Positions 5,679 to 5,859 of a stretch of DNA of 5,859 nt are shown piece by piece. Below the pieces are notes generated by a model. The model was given only the letters and a program-made list of their open reading frames with translations, searched no databases and was not told where the DNA came from. Numbering within the stretch: the stretch's first letter is position 1; each line of letters opens with the position of its first letter. The stretch is taken from assembly GCA_013153755.1 (NCBI GenBank), contig JAADDU010000191.1:1-5859 (forward strand). Reading direction: 5' to 3'. Made by a program: the position numbers and the translations under genes. Source of the DNA: Campylobacterota bacterium (GTDB taxonomy: Bacteria; Campylobacterota; Campylobacteria; Campylobacterales; Sulfurimonadaceae).

Positions 5679-5859
5679 TGAATTTTTATGCACTTATCAT
5701 AGGTACAGAGATTTTAAATGCTAGAAGGGAAGATAAACATTTTAAATTTGTTCGTGATGAATTACAAAAGTATGGACACGACCTTTTTGCCTCTTTTATA
5801 CTAAAAGATGATGAAAAACTTATAACTAACACTCTAAATCTTATAAAAAATGACCTAGA
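5678..5859 (+). CDS. Molybdopterin-binding domain protein (CinA/MoaB-like), N-terminal part
   Basis: An open frame begins with the ATG at 5678-5680, overlapping the TAA of the cation transporter by one base, and runs off the right edge after 60 codons. The N terminus reads M-N-F-Y-A-L-I-I-G-T10-E-I-L, like the first strand and I-G-T/D-E-I-L turn of the MoaB/MogA/CinA fold. It continues with a helix ending D-E-L-Q-K-Y-G-H-D-L, as in that family. Such stand-alone domains are common in Campylobacterota and are often annotated as competence/damage-inducible CinA-like; the reaction cannot be told from the fragment. The one-base overlap suggests translational coupling and co-transcription with the transporter gene, although no functional link is obvious. 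The assignment is from family resemblance of a short piece. Confidence 0.7.
   Translation, partial: MNFYALIIGTEILNARREDKHFKFVRDELQKYGHDLFASFILKDDEKLITNTLNLIKNDL

Overview
The window looks like a stretch of a low-GC Campylobacterota (epsilonproteobacterial) chromosome, probably a Sulfurimonas-like genus. This is an inference from AT-rich sequence, AGA/ATA-rich codon use, compact gene packing and the character of the proteins; no marker gene fixes the genus. It carries a complete high-affinity phosphate uptake (Pst) locus on the minus strand. Reading right to left the order is pstS (4598-3594), pstC (3468-2494), pstA (2497-1691), pstB (1680-895), phoU (895-236), then the start of a response regulator (from 206). 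On the plus strand are a FieF-type cation diffusion facilitator (4785-5678) and the first 60 codons of a CinA/MoaB-like molybdopterin-binding domain protein (from 5678), cut by the right edge.

How it works together: PstS captures phosphate in the periplasm, PstC and PstA form the inner-membrane channel, PstB supplies ATP hydrolysis, PhoU is the usual signalling adaptor, and the response regulator is the likely transcriptional output. Junctions from pstC to phoU are very tight (4-bp ATGA overlap, 10-bp gap, 1-bp TAATG overlap), so those genes are one translationally coupled unit. pstS is set apart by 125 bp holding a terminator-like hairpin followed by a second promoter.

The main regulatory finding is a motif present three times, only in the two pst promoter regions: TGTAATC-N4-TG(T/A)AACC, two 7-bp half-sites 11 bp apart, the geometry of a Pho box. 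One copy precedes a TATAAT before pstS, one precedes a TATAAC before pstC, and a third lies inverted toward the cation transporter gene, forming a 16/18 inverted repeat with the pstS copy. I infer this is the local Pho box.

Other unusual points: PstC has an insertion of about 45 residues with a very acidic, repeat-built periplasmic segment, while PstS is strongly basic; PhoU lacks the E-x-x-x-D metal motif at the expected place in both repeats; and the left edge holds an inverted junction in the response-regulator gene, so its two adjoining parts lie on opposite strands. The last is most simply a foldback chimera or contig-end artefact. I found no RNA genes, CRISPR arrays or insertion sequences.
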